A DNA stretch of 64,000 nucleotides from PoT sp049331405 (GTDB lineage: Bacteria > Planctomycetota > Planctomycetia > Isosphaerales > Isosphaeraceae), in the NCBI RefSeq assembly GCF_049331405.1, contig NZ_CP186274.1, forward strand, positions 9,362,001 to 9,426,000. Direction: 5' to 3'. Position 1 is the first letter of the stretch. Every line of letters starts with the position of its first letter. The position numbers were made by a program, and so were the translations under genes. The notes beneath the pieces are model-generated. The model ran no database searches, was not told the DNA's origin, and saw only the letters and a program-made list of their open reading frames with translations. Shown in pieces: positions 8,731 through 18,900 of the stretch.

Positions 8731-9231
8731 TCAGCCCGGCGCAAGGGCGTCGGGCTCCGGCACGAGGAAGCTCAGGTGGTGGGCGCAGTGAATGCAGTGA
8801 AGACGCGTCCACTGCTCGCGCGAGAGCGGCCCGAAGATCGGGTGATCGGCGAAGCCCTCCATGTGCGCGGCGAAGTAGTAGAGAGTCGCCCGCATCGCCT
8901 CGGCCTCGGCGCGGTCGTCGAGCCCGGTGTTGGGCCAGAACTTCTTCGGGAGCATGCGGCCGGGCTTCATGCAGCCCGCCTTGAAGATCTGCCGCAAGAC
9001 GATCGGCCCGATGGCCTTCCGCACGATCCAGGGCGCGCGCCCGCCGAATCCCGCGACCGAGCCCTGGATCACCATCGTCAGATGGTTGCAGATCTGCCCG
9101 AGACTCCAGTTGCCGAGCTGGCGATAGCCGAGGAGCAGGTTGTCGATGTCGGGCATCACGCGATCCATCGTCGCGAACTTGAGGTCTCGGCGCCCGTCGG
9201 CCAGCATCGGCGTATCCAAGGTCGATGTCAT
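8731..9231 (-). CDS. DUF1569 (DinB-like fold) protein
   Basis: The 166-residue protein shows the DUF1569 pattern: a start of the type RRDLKFATMDRVMPDIDNLL, then LGQICNHLTMVIQGS, and a C-terminal LHCIHCAHHLSFL. Its histidines are placed like the metal-binding histidines of the DinB/YfiT four-helix superfamily, which includes thiol-dependent enzymes. The start ATG at 9231 overlaps the stop of the upstream DUF4259 gene by four bases (ATGA), so translation is coupled. Function is not known beyond the fold. Confidence 0.85.
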   Translation of the reverse strand: MTSTLDTPMLADGRRDLKFATMDRVMPDIDNLLLGYRQLGNWSLGQICNHLTMVIQGSVAGFGGRAPWIVRKAIGPIVLRQIFKAGCMKPGRMLPKKFWPNTGLDDRAEAEAMRATLYYFAAHMEGFADHPIFGPLSREQWTRLHCIHCAHHLSFLVPEPDALAPG

Positions 9232-9641
9232 GCCCCAGGCCCTTTCTTCAAGGTGGCGACCTCGCGTTCGCGCCGGAGCTTCCGGACCGTCGCCTCGTCC
9301 CAGTCGATCGCCTCGTTCTCGAGCCATTCGATGGCCTGCGCGCGCATCGCGTCGTCGAGGGGGACGCGGGCCTCGGCGTGGCGGACGACGACCCCGCAGT
9401 AGGCGAGCTTCTCGTCGTCGTCCCAATCTTCCATCGGATGGCCCACCTCGGCGCGGAGCGCCTCCAGGGCGTACGCGAGCGTCTCCGGCGAGGCGAGCTT
9501 GCCCTGGACCTCATCGAAACCCATCGGGTTCCGATCGTCCATCAACTCTTCGTACGCATCCCCGTGTGCTCGCTCGTAGCCGGCGTCGAGCGCATCGGCC
9601 GCCAGGTCATTCTCGTAACTCTTGACCCCCCAATGACCCAT
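9228..9641 (-). CDS. DUF4259 domain protein
   Basis: The 137-residue protein begins MGHWGVKSYENDLAADAL, the N-terminal signature of the DUF4259 family. It is acidic and predicted soluble, with two helical halves. Two ATGs in a row (9644 and 9641) follow an AAGGG at a suitable distance; the family starts at the second. It overlaps the DUF1569 gene by four bases. No activity is known for the family and nothing in the sequence points to one. Confidence 0.82.
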   Translation of the reverse strand: MGHWGVKSYENDLAADALDAGYERAHGDAYEELMDDRNPMGFDEVQGKLASPETLAYALEALRAEVGHPMEDWDDDEKLAYCGVVVRHAEARVPLDDAMRAQAIEWLENEAIDWDEATVRKLRREREVATLKKGPGA

Positions 9642-9750
9642 CATCTCGTGTCGCCCTTTCGGCGTTCGCCCCGCGACCCGACGAGGCTCGAGGAAGGCCG
9701 GGGCACCGCGGCCCCGCGCCCGGCTCCCCGATCTCGGGTCGCTCACATAT

Positions 9751-10227
9751 TCATGAAAGTTTCTTACCGAGGCCGAGCCGGCCCCGGCTGGTGGTCGCCG
9801 GCCCGACCGGCTCGCCCGACTTGCCGAAGGCGGAGAGCCCGACGGAGTCGCACTCCATATAGATCGATTCGACCCGCTCGCGGGGCACGAGGTAGCTCTC
9901 GTGGTAGATCCCGAAATCCCCCCGGGTGCGGATCCGGGCGAGGGCGTCTCGCCACCAGTCGGAGTGCGGGGCCTGTCGCGACCAGGCCTCCAGTTCCTCG
10001 AAGCTCCGCCAGTACTGCAAGAGGCCGAAGTGGCCGCGGCCCAGGGTGAACCGCTCGGAGTGCAGGAGGCCGGTGTCCGCCTTGAGCGCCTCCGCGACGG
10101 CCCGGTCGATGGCCTTGCCGAGCTTCGCGGCGAACCAGAGGGCTCGCCAGCCGCGGGCCTGGATCCCGAGCCGGATCAGGGCGAGTTCCGAGACCGAATC
10201 CGGCAGCGTGGCGATGTTGCGGCGCAT
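9751..10227 (-). CDS. DUF4188 (monooxygenase-like) protein
   Basis: The 158-residue protein fits DUF4188. It has an SELALIRLGIQARGWRALWF-type opening, a central pattern GLLQYWRSFEELEAWS, and a DFGIYHESYLV motif followed by a stretch ending ESIYMEC. This family is a dimeric alpha/beta barrel of the type seen in small antibiotic-biosynthesis-like monooxygenases and heme-dependent dehydratases. Substrate and cofactor are unknown. It lies 12 bases after the inositol-monophosphatase-like gene on the same strand, so the two are probably in one transcript. Confidence 0.85.
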   Translation of the reverse strand: MRRNIATLPDSVSELALIRLGIQARGWRALWFAAKLGKAIDRAVAEALKADTGLLHSERFTLGRGHFGLLQYWRSFEELEAWSRQAPHSDWWRDALARIRTRGDFGIYHESYLVPRERVESIYMECDSVGLSAFGKSGEPVGPATTSRGRLGLGKKLS

Positions 10228-10239
10228 GCGTCCTCGGGC

Positions 10240-11052
10240 TCAGCCGGCGGTCTTCGGGGCGGGGGAGGGCAATTCGCGAGCCGCCGTCATCAGGGCCTTG
10301 AGCCGCTGCGGGGGCGCGACGAAGGTCGGCCGGGCGATCGGGGTGTTCGCGACCATCTCGGCCGGCGTCAGCACCTTGCCGTCGATGGTGCCGAAGCTGC
10401 AGCCGGCCTCGGCGGCGATGACGGTCCCGGCGGCCACGTCGTGCGTCGCCTCGCCGAGGAACGTGCAGGCCTGGAGCCGATTCGCCGTCACGAACGTCAT
10501 CTCGCAGCAGGCGCTCCCGAGGTCTCGGAGCCGGCCGGGGACGCTCCTGGTGTCGATCGCCCGCAAGGCATTCGTGCCGATGCAGATGTTGTCCTGATTG
10601 TGGATCGTGGTCGCGTCGCGGACGACCAGGCGTTCGCCGTCGCGCCAGGCGCCCTGACCCTTGACCGCCCAGAAGAGCTCGCCGAGGGGCGGGATCGCGA
10701 TGACGCCGAGGACCGGCTCGCCCCCGTCGACCAGGCCGATGCTGATGGCCCAGAGCGGGAGCCCGTGCACCATGTTGCCGGTCCCGTCGATCGGGTCGAT
10801 CGACCACCAGCGCGAGCCGCTGCCCCCGGTCGCCTCGTATTCCTCGCCCGTCAGGCGGTCGTCGGGGAACCTGGCGCCGAGGCGCTCGCGGATCAGGCGC
10901 TCCAGGTCGTGATCCAGGTCGGTGACGAAGCTGTGGTTCGCCTTCTCCTGCGGCCGGACCCGCTTGGAACGCTCGATCGCCAGCGCGGCGGTCTCGCGCG
11001 CGAGGTCCTTCACAAACTCCAACTCGTCCGTCGGGCTCGACTGCTCGTTCAT
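10240..11052 (-). CDS. Inositol-monophosphatase-family phosphatase (histidinol-phosphatase-like)
   Basis: The 270-residue protein has the metal-binding motifs of the inositol monophosphatase superfamily. These are an acidic loop in RLTGEEYEAT, the WSIDPIDGTGNMVHGLP motif, and THDVAAGTVIAAEAG in place of the usual WDxAAG. Such enzymes hydrolyse small phosphomonoesters (inositol-P, histidinol-P, PAP or fructose-1,6-bisphosphate) with Mg2+. The overall pattern is closest to the HisN branch, but this cannot be settled by eye. The start at 11052 has GGAAG nine bases upstream; the frame opens 150 bases earlier without a domain. Confidence 0.88.
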   Translation of the reverse strand: MNEQSSPTDELEFVKDLARETAALAIERSKRVRPQEKANHSFVTDLDHDLERLIRERLGARFPDDRLTGEEYEATGGSGSRWWSIDPIDGTGNMVHGLPLWAISIGLVDGGEPVLGVIAIPPLGELFWAVKGQGAWRDGERLVVRDATTIHNQDNICIGTNALRAIDTRSVPGRLRDLGSACCEMTFVTANRLQACTFLGEATHDVAAGTVIAAEAGCSFGTIDGKVLTPAEMVANTPIARPTFVAPPQRLKALMTAARELPSPAPKTAG

Positions 11053-11329
11053 TGCGAGACACTTCCGTCGTGTGGGGCGACCGGGCAACGCTCTGCTCGT
11101 CCCAAAGGGTATGTCAGCGAGGGGAACCCACGCAAGGTGGTTTCCCCTCGGTTCGGCCCCGCGTCGAGGATCCGCGGTGCAAATCCAGGCTGGCGTTGGC
11201 ATAATGGTTCAGGGTAAGGCGCAAGATCGAATGCAAGGCGCGGCCGGGTCGAGTAGGCCCGCCCATCTTCGCATGCCCTCGCCATCCCAACCGATCCGAT
11301 TTTCGACAGACACCGCAGCTCATAGGTTG

Positions 11330-12244
11330 ATGAGAGAAATGCCGATTCGTCTCGATAAACTGGTCGCCGAGCGATTCGGCATGTCGCGTCGGGCCGCGCA
11401 GGATGCGGTGCGTAACGGGCGGATCGACGTGGCGGGGGAGCGTTGCGACGAGCCCGGGCGCGAGATCGAGCCGACCGAACCCATCGAGTTCTTCCCCAAC
11501 CGCCCGAAAGCCCGGACGGTCGCAGGCCGGCTCAAGATCCTCCACGAGGACCGCTACGTCCTGATCGTGGACAAGCCCCCGGGCGTCCTGACCCTGCCGA
11601 CTCAGGAGCGCGAGTCCGACACCCTGATCGAGCGCGCGGGGCGATACCTCACGATCCGCCACGGCCGACGCAATCCTTATATCGGGGTCGTCCACCGGCT
11701 GGACAAGGATACGTCGGGGGCGCTGGCGCTGGCACGGAGCCCCGACGCCGTACGGGCCTTCCAGTCCCTCTTCCGCAAGCACGACATCGAGCGGCAGTAC
11801 CTCACGGTGGTCGAAGGGGTCCCCGAGCGGCTCGAGGGGACGGTCGACCTGCCGATGATGGAGGGCCGCGTCGACATGCGCCGAGGGGTCGAGCGCCGGC
11901 CGGGGATGGGGAAGGTCGCCGTCACCCACTACCGGGTCATCGAGCGTTTCGGACCGGTCGCCAGCCTCGTCGCCTGCTGGCTCGAGACGGGTCGGACGCA
12001 CCAGATCCGCATCCACATGTCGGAGATCGGCCATCCGGTCGTGGGGGACAAGGTCTATCGCCCGCGCACCCGGCCGCGCTGCAAGGCCCAGTTCCACCGC
12101 CAGGCCTTGCACGCCCAGACGCTCGGGTTCGTCCACCCGCTGACCGAGAAGTCGATCCACGTCGAGGCCCCACTGCCGGCCGACTTCAGCGCCCTGATCG
12201 TCGACCTTCGCAACCGCTACGGCATCCCCGGGGCGGGGGGCTGA
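11330..12244 (+). CDS. RluA-family 23S rRNA/tRNA pseudouridine synthase
   Basis: The 304-residue protein has an N-terminal S4 RNA-binding domain (IRLDKLVAERFGMSRRAA, NGRIDVAG). The RluA catalytic domain follows with the signature HRLDKDTSGALAL, whose Asp is the catalytic nucleophile. Further motifs are RQYLTVVEG, LETGRTHQIRIH and GHPVVGDKVY. It isomerises uridines in structured RNA, most like RluD/RluC, which act on 23S rRNA. Either ATG (11330 or 11339) is possible; both have purine-rich sequence close by. The long open frame extending upstream from 11330 is antisense to the phosphatase gene. Confidence 0.93.
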   Translation: MREMPIRLDKLVAERFGMSRRAAQDAVRNGRIDVAGERCDEPGREIEPTEPIEFFPNRPKARTVAGRLKILHEDRYVLIVDKPPGVLTLPTQERESDTLIERAGRYLTIRHGRRNPYIGVVHRLDKDTSGALALARSPDAVRAFQSLFRKHDIERQYLTVVEGVPERLEGTVDLPMMEGRVDMRRGVERRPGMGKVAVTHYRVIERFGPVASLVACWLETGRTHQIRIHMSEIGHPVVGDKVYRPRTRPRCKAQFHRQALHAQTLGFVHPLTEKSIHVEAPLPADFSALIVDLRNRYGIPGAGG

Positions 12245-12456
12245 CGTCCGAAGGCTCCGATCCTCGCGGATCCCTCCCTCGCGCAATCCGCCGCAGAACC
12301 GGCAGGCTTCCGTGCTCAGGGCCGGTCCACGCTCTCCGCGAATCCGACCTCAAGCAACTTCTCGAAAGATTTTTTCGGGTTCGGTCCCGCAATTGCTCCT
12401 AGATCCTTTCGTCAGGGTGAACGACCCAGAACTCACTCAACGATCGGAGTCGAACC

Positions 12457-12618
12457 ATGTCGGAAACCAAAGAGAAGATCAAAGACGGCATCGACGACGC
12501 CGCCCACGCCGCCAAGAAGGCCACCGAGCACACGGCCGAGGCCGTGAAAGACGCGGCCTACGAGACCGGCAAGAAGATCAAGGAAGCCGGCGAGAACATC
12601 AAGGAAGCCGGCAAGTAA
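12457..12618 (+). CDS. Small Lys/Glu/Ala-rich amphipathic helical protein (LEA/CsbD-like)
   Basis: The 53-residue protein is highly charged, with repeated 11-residue-like blocks of Ala, Lys and Glu (KIKDGIDDAAHAAKK, AEAVKDAAYETGKKIKEA). It has no Cys or Trp and no membrane segment. This composition is typical of late-embryogenesis-abundant-like and YtxH/CsbD-like stress proteins that form amphipathic helices. GGAG lies nine bases before the ATG. It sits upstream of a DUF1328 gene, a common companion in stress-response loci. A desiccation or osmotic role is an inference from composition. Confidence 0.72.
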   Translation: MSETKEKIKDGIDDAAHAAKKATEHTAEAVKDAAYETGKKIKEAGENIKEAGK

Positions 12619-12818
12619 TCTCGTCTTGAAGTGAGCGAACCCAGGAACTATCCGGGTTCGCCTCCCGAGACGTCGCGCCTTAATCCGCCCTCGAGATCAC
12701 ACCCGGGACGAAAGCCGACGCGGTCACGACCACTCGACGAAACAACAAGCCGACGAGGCGCGAGTCGGGGGTCGAACCCGGCCCTTTCCCCTGAAAATCG
12801 AACCAAGGAGCTTGAACG

Positions 12819-12995
12819 ATGCTGCGCTGGGCCGTCATGTTCGCCATCCTCGCGATCGTCGCCGCCGTCTTCGGCTTTGGCGGGATCTCGAATGATTTCG
12901 CCTTCTTCGCCAAAATTCTGCTGTTCGTGTTCCTGATCCTGTTCGTCGTCTCGATGCTGGCCGGCCGCCGCGGCACAAGTCCACCAGTGGTCTGA
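12819..12995 (+). CDS. DUF1328 small membrane protein (YtjA-like)
   Basis: The 58-residue protein starts MLRWAVMFAILAIVAAVFGF and continues with the GGI and IAK-like pattern and a second hydrophobic helix (ILLFVFLILFVVSMLAG). This is the two-helix DUF1328/YtjA family. AAGGAG lies eight bases before the ATG. A strong terminator follows about 95 bases after the stop. Members are small inner-membrane proteins of unknown function, often in stress-induced operons, which fits the LEA-like gene just upstream. Confidence 0.9.
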   Translation: MLRWAVMFAILAIVAAVFGFGGISNDFAFFAKILLFVFLILFVVSMLAGRRGTSPPVV

Positions 12996-13090
12996 CGACG
13001 CTTCAACCCGCCCGCTGGAACACGACGGCAGGCCCGCGACCTCGATTTGAGGCCTCGCACGGCGACTTGTCTTTATCATAGATGCAATCG

Positions 13091-13147
13091 ACCCCGCGTT
13101 GGCGGCTTGCCCTGATCGGCAGGCCGTCAACGCGGGGTTGTTTTTGT
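13091..13147 (+). terminator. Rho-independent terminator after the DUF1328 gene
   Basis: The arm ACCCCGCGTTGGCGGCTTGC pairs with GCAGGCCGTCAACGCGGGGT across a short CCTGATCG-type loop, giving a stem of about 20 pairs with one or two mismatches or wobbles. It is followed by TGTTTTTGT. It ends the transcript of the two small genes upstream. Confidence 0.88.
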
Positions 13148-13617
13148 ATTCCTGAGAGCGTAACTCACCTTCCGCCATGCAATTGCCAGCCGATGTCACG
13201 ATGCCGCGACATGGCAGCCGCCGTTCATCCCGCGGTTTCAAAACATTCCGGGTCGCCGAGAGTGTCCCAATCGCGGCGACCCAGGACGAGAGACCAAGCT
13301 TCATGGGAGAGGCCCGGCCCAGCCGTTGGCGAGATATGCCTTCTTCATTCCCGCTGGATCCTCGAGGATCACCCGGCGGACCAACAAGCTCGCTCAAAGG
13401 TCCAAGCAAACCCAACCCATTCCCAGAGCATTCGCTTTCTCAACGCAAGTCATCTGTAAAGGTCAGGAACGAAGCGTGAGGCGAACCGACGTGATTCGCG
13501 GTTCTCGATGCCCAAGAAATATGGGCGCAACGCCTCAGGACTGGACGCAGGAGCCTATTCACATCCGGGAAAACGCCTGCGCAAAGGACAAGACCCGAGG
13601 CGGCGAAGTCCCCGGGC
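13148..13617. other. Intergenic stretch, nothing clear
   Basis: Between the terminator and the end of the histidine kinase gene are about 470 bases with only short frames of non-coding character. No tRNA, regulatory hairpin or conserved small protein was recognised. Confidence 0.45.
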
Positions 13618-15804
13618 TCAGGATCGCGTGACGAGCGAAGGGTTCTGCCACGATTCGCCCGAGTCGTTGCGCGTCAGACTGATCAGGCTCAGGAGGGAGG
13701 CGAGTTCCACCGGCTTGACGAGGTGGTGGTCGAAGCCCGCTTCCTGGGAGCGCCGACGATCCTCGTCCTGACCATAGCCGGTCAGGGCGACGAGGACGAC
13801 CGACTCGCCCGTCGGCAGCTTCCGGATCGCCTGCGCGACCTCGTAGCCGTCCATGCCGGGGAGGCCGATGTCGAGGAGGATGGTCTGGGGCTGGAAGTTG
13901 ACGAGTTCGGAGAGGGCGGCCTCGCCATGCTCGGCGGTCCTGACCTCATGGCTCCGCATCCGGAGGAGCCGGGCGAGGCTGTTGGCCACGTCCGGGTTGT
14001 CGTCGACGATCAGGATGCGCCGAGGCGTGCTCAGGCTTGCGTCTTCGGGTGCATTCACATCGGCCTCGACCGAGGCGTGCATCAGCGGGAGGGCGGGCAG
14101 GCGGATGATGAACTCGCTCCCCTGGTCCTCCCCCGCGCTCGACGCCTGGACGGTGCCCCCGTGCATCTCGACGAGCTGGCGAACCAGGGTCAGGCCGATA
14201 CCGAGCCCCCCCTGGGAGCGGTCGAGCGACCGGTCGAGCTGCGTGAACAGGTCGAAGATGCTCGAGAGCATCTCGCCCGAGATGCCGATGCCGTTGTCGC
14301 GGACGAAGAAGACCGCCTCATCCCCCTGGCGGGTGACCTCGAGGGTGATCCGGCCCCCCTCTTTGGTGTATTTGGCCGAGTTGTTCAGGAGGTTCGAGAG
14401 CACCTGCGAGAGCCGCACGACGTCGGCGACAACCTTGAGCGGCTCCTGCGGGACCGCCACGGCCAGGTCGTGCCTGCGGGCGTCGATCAGCGGTCGGCTC
14501 GTCTCCACCGCGCGGTTGATGGCGGCGGTCACGTCGATCGGCTCCATGCGGAGCTGGATCTTGCCCCCCGTGATCCGGGAGATATCCAGCAGGTCGTCGA
14601 CGAGCCGGACCATCTGCTCGACCTGTCGCGAGATGATGTCGTTCGCCCAGAGGAGCTCGGGATCGTTGAGGTCGAGCATCCTGAGGATCTGGACGGCGTT
14701 GCGGATCGGCGCGAGCGGGTTGCGGAGCTCGTGCGCGAGCATCGCCAGGAACTCATTCTTGCGCCTGTCGTTCTCCTGGATGTCCCGATAGAGCCGGGCG
14801 TTGTCGATGGCGAACGCCGCGCGATCGGCCAGATCCTCGAGCAGGGCGAGGTCGGGGGGCGCGAAGAGGCGGCTCGCATCGAACCGGACGACCGCGATCG
14901 TCCCCAGGATCCTCCCTCGGGCCCGGAGCGGGACGACCATCACCGACTGCGGCTTCGTGGCGAAGGCCGCGGCCTCGGGGCCGGGCGGGATCGGGGCCTT
15001 GCCGTTCCGCTCGCGACGGGCGGGGAAGTTCGACGGGTCGCAGGTCGCGACGAGCTCCGAGGCTCCCGCCTTGAGCACGCTCTCGATCAGGGTGTCGAGC
15101 GGGGAGATCGGGGCTTCCCCCCTGGCGAGCGAGCGGCAGGCCACGTCCTCGCCGGGGGCGGCCCAGGCTAGCTCCGTCCGCTGGTCGACCTGCAGGTCCT
15201 CGCCGACGAGGGTGACGACGCAGAGGTCCCCGATGAACGGGACCGTCTGCATGGCCAGGACCTGGGGGATCGAGTCGTAGTCGAGTGAGCGGACGAGGGC
15301 GGTGCTGGCCTCGGCGAGGAAGCTCGACTTCCGGGTGGCCTCCTCGGCCGCCGCGCGGGCCGCCTGCTCGTGGGCGAGGGCCACGCGCTCCTCGGCCTGC
15401 TGCTTGACCTGCTGCGTCTTGCGGTAGAGGTCGACGAAGACGCCGACCTTCGTGCGCAGGATCTCGGGGACGACGGGGGAGAGGATGTAGTCGACGGCCC
15501 CCAGCGAATAGCCCTGCGCCGTGTGCATCTCGTCGCTGAAGGCGGTGATGAAGATGATGGGGGTGTGCAGGGTCTGGCGACGGCTCCGGATCATCGCGGC
15601 CGTCTCGAAGCCGTCGATGTCGGGCATGTTGACGTCGAGCAGGATCACCGCGTACTCGCGCTCGAGCAGGCGGCGCAGGGCTTCCCGGCCCGAGCGTGCG
15701 GTGATGATGTTCTGCCCCAGCCCATCCAAGATCGCCTCGAGGGCCATGATCTTGTCGGAGAGGTCATCCACGATCAGGATGTTGACTTTCTCGTCCTTAA
15801 CCAT
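13618..15804 (-). CDS. Hybrid sensor kinase: REC-GAF-HisKA-HATPase-REC
   Basis: The 728-residue cytoplasmic protein starts with a receiver domain (ILIVDDLSDK; phospho-Asp57 in LLDVNMPDIDG). A short coiled coil and a GAF-like domain (about 160-330) follow. The histidine kinase core has H358 in MLAHELRNPLAP, an N-box near LLNNSAKYT and G-boxes DNGIGIS and GGLGIGLTLV. A C-terminal receiver has Asp645 in LLDIGLPGMDG. There is no membrane segment, so it probably takes its signal from the upstream kinase or a soluble ligand. It follows the nine-HAMP kinase by 96 bases on the same strand. Its N-terminal receiver is a natural target for phosphate from that partner (inference). Confidence 0.93.
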   Translation of the reverse strand: MVKDEKVNILIVDDLSDKIMALEAILDGLGQNIITARSGREALRRLLEREYAVILLDVNMPDIDGFETAAMIRSRRQTLHTPIIFITAFSDEMHTAQGYSLGAVDYILSPVVPEILRTKVGVFVDLYRKTQQVKQQAEERVALAHEQAARAAAEEATRKSSFLAEASTALVRSLDYDSIPQVLAMQTVPFIGDLCVVTLVGEDLQVDQRTELAWAAPGEDVACRSLARGEAPISPLDTLIESVLKAGASELVATCDPSNFPARRERNGKAPIPPGPEAAAFATKPQSVMVVPLRARGRILGTIAVVRFDASRLFAPPDLALLEDLADRAAFAIDNARLYRDIQENDRRKNEFLAMLAHELRNPLAPIRNAVQILRMLDLNDPELLWANDIISRQVEQMVRLVDDLLDISRITGGKIQLRMEPIDVTAAINRAVETSRPLIDARRHDLAVAVPQEPLKVVADVVRLSQVLSNLLNNSAKYTKEGGRITLEVTRQGDEAVFFVRDNGIGISGEMLSSIFDLFTQLDRSLDRSQGGLGIGLTLVRQLVEMHGGTVQASSAGEDQGSEFIIRLPALPLMHASVEADVNAPEDASLSTPRRILIVDDNPDVANSLARLLRMRSHEVRTAEHGEAALSELVNFQPQTILLDIGLPGMDGYEVAQAIRKLPTGESVVLVALTGYGQDEDRRRSQEAGFDHHLVKPVELASLLSLISLTRNDSGESWQNPSLVTRS

Positions 15805-15900
15805 TACGTGCTCGCCGGATATCGACGACAGGCCGCGCGGCGGTGCCCGTCGATGGTTCGAGTGCGTCCCTTCATCCCCGATCTCTCCTTCCGACGCCCG

Positions 15901-18900
15901 TCAACCATGGAGCCAGGCCCGCAGGACGACCAGCAACTGTTCCGTATCCACCGGCTTGGACAGGTAATCCCAGGCCCCCGCCTCGATGCACTTCTCGCGG
16001 TCCCCCTTCATCGCCTTGGCCGTGACGGCGATGATCGGGAGCTCGTTGAACAGAGGGAGCTTGCGGATGGCCTTCATCGTGTCGATCCCGTCCATCTCGG
16101 GCATCATGATATCCATCAGCACGATGTCAATATCAGGCTCGGCCTGGAGCAGGTTGATGGCGTCGCGCCCGGTCTCGGCCGACCGGATCGTCATGTTGCG
16201 CCACTCGAGGATGCTCGTCAGCGCGAAGATGTTGCGGATGTCGTCGTCGACGATCAGGACCTTCTTGCCGACGAGGACGTCGTCCCCCTGATGCAGCTCC
16301 TCGAGCATCCTCCGCTTGGTATCCGTGAGCTTGGCCACGGGGGAATGCAGGAAATACGAGGTCGAGTCGAGCAAGCGTTCGGGGGAGTTCACCTGCCGGA
16401 AGACGACGTTCGGGGCGAGCCCGCCGGGCAGGGGCATCTCCCGCCTCGGCGCGGCCGACTCGGAGTAGACGATCACCGGGAAGGTCGTCCCCTGGTCGGG
16501 CCGGAGCCTCTTGAGGAAGGCCTCGGTCGACATGTCGGTCGGCGGCGAGCCGAAGACGACGCAGTCGATGTGCTTCTGGTCGAGCAGCTTCAGGGCGTCC
16601 TCGGCGGTCGAGGCGGGGGTGATCCGCAGCTCCTCGGCCCCGATGTAGTCGAAGAGCTCGTCGCTTCGCCCGCGCCTGTTGTCGACGAGCAGGAGGTCCT
16701 TCACCCGCCGGTTGACGAAGGCCCGGATCGTCTCGAGCAGTTGCTCGAGCGTCTCCCGGCTCTTGAAGGGCTTGATCGCGACGCTCAGGGCGCCTTCCCC
16801 CATGCCGCGGTCGAACATCTCCTCGGTCGAGACGACGCAGACGGGGATGTGACGTGTGCTGATATCATTCTTGATCCGGTCGAGCACGCGCCAGCCGTCG
16901 ATGTCGGGGAGGCAGATATCCAGGGTGATGGCGTCGGGCTTGTAGTCGCGCGTCAGGGCGAGCGCCGCGGCCCCGAGCGAGGTGACGAGCCCCTTGAACC
17001 CCTTCTCGCGGGCGGCCTCCAGGAGCAGCTTGGCGAACGAGAGGTCGTTCTCGACGATCAGGAGCAGCGGGTCCCCTGGCTGGATCGAGTCGCGGTCGTC
17101 CCCGACCTCGTTCACGAGCATCGGGGTTTCCAGGACCATCGGCGGGATGTCGAGCGTCGGCGAGACCTTGCTGCCGGGCTCGACCTCGACCGCGGTGATC
17201 TGCGGCCTGCGGACGGTCTTGGGGGACGAGTAGTTCTGCGGGAGGTAGAGCGTGAACGTGCTCCCCTTGCCGGGCACGCTGACGAGCCGGATCTCGCCGC
17301 CGAGGAGCCTGGAGATCTCGCGGCTGATGGCCAGGCCGAGCCCCGTCCCTCCGTACTTCCGGCTGGTGCTGCCGTCGGCCTGCTGGAAGGCCTCGAAGAT
17401 GATCTGCTGCTTGTCGGGCGAGATCCCGATCCCCGAGTCGGCCACCGAGATCGCCAGCACCCCCACCGCGCGGTTGAGGTCGTCGTTCTCTGGGTTCCAG
17501 CCGTTGCGGGCGGGCTTCACCGAGAGCGAGACCCGCCCCTGGTGCGTGAACTTGAACGCGTTCGAGAGCAGGTTCTTGATGACCTGCTGGAGCCGCTTGG
17601 CATCGGTATAGAGGGCCTTGGGCAGCGCCGCGTCCATCTCGATGACGAAGTCGACCCCCTTCGACTCGGCGACGTGGCGGAAGGTCCGCTCGACGTAGCT
17701 CTGCAGCTCGCCCAGGCGGAGCTCGCCGATGTCCACCTGGACTGTCCCCGACTCGATCTTCGAGAGGTCGAGGATGTCGTTGATGAGCATCAGGAGGTCG
17801 TTGCCCGACGAGTGGATCGTCTTGGCGAACTCCGTCTGCTTGGGCTTCAGGTTCCCCTCCGGGTTCTTAGAGAGCTGGTCGGAGAGGATCAGGAGGCTAT
17901 TGAGCGGCGTCCGCAACTCGTGCGACATGTTCGCGAGGAACTCGGACTTGTACTTGGATGTGAGGGCGAGCTGCTTGGCCTTCTCCTCGAGGTCCTGGCG
18001 GGCCTGCTCGACCTCGCGATTCTTGCGCTCGACCTCCTGGTTCTGGTGGGCCAGCAGCATGGCCTTCTCTTGCAGCTCCTGGTTGGTCTGCTGCAACTCT
18101 TCCTGGCGGCTCTGGAGCTCCTGGGCGAGCGACTGCGACTGCTTGAGCAGGTCCTCGGTCCGCATGTTGGCGACGATCGTGTTGAGCACGATCCCGATGC
18201 TCTCGGTCAACTGGTCGAGGAAGGCCTGGTGCGTCGGGTTGAACCGCTCGAACGAGGCCAGCTCGAGCACCCCCTTGACCTGGCCTTCGAAGATGACCGG
18301 CAGGACGAGGATATTCAGCGGCGCGGCGTCTCCGAGCCCCGACTTGATCCGGATGTAGTCCGGCGGGACGTTGCTCAGGAGGATCTTCTGCTTCTCGAGG
18401 GCACACTGCCCGACGAGCCCCTCGCCCAGGCCGAGCTGCGTGCCGACCGCGCTCAAGCCCTTGTAGGCGTAGCTGGCCAGGAGCGTCAGTTGCGTCGTCT
18501 CCTTGCTCGTATCCAGGATGTAGAAGACTGCGTGCTGGGCCGAAACGACGGGGGCGAGTTCCGAGAGGATCAGGCGACCGACTGTGAGCAGGTCTTTCTG
18601 CCCCTGGAGCATCCGGCTGAACTTCGCCAGGTTCGTCTTGAGCCAGTCCTGCTCGCTGTTCTTGAGGGTCGTATCCTTGAGGTTGCGGATCATCTCATTG
18701 ATGTTGTCCTTGAGCACCGCGACCTCGCCCAGCGCCTCGACCTTGATCGAGCGAGTGAGGTCCCCCTTGGTGACGGCGGTGGCGACCTCGGCGATGGCCC
18801 GCACCTGCGTGGTCAGGTTGGCGGCGAGCTGATTGACGTTGTCGGTGAGGTCCTTCCAGGTGCCCGCCGCGCCCGGCACGCTCGCCTGGCCGCCGAGTTT

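Noticed and set aside
10922..11329. N-terminal extension of the RluA-type gene
   Set aside because: The first 136 codons of the long frame overlap the phosphatase gene in antisense and lack domain content; the S4 domain starts just after 11330.
12765..12790. A TCGAACC-like stretch resembling a tRNA T-arm
   Set aside because: No acceptor stem, anticodon arm or D-arm fits around it.
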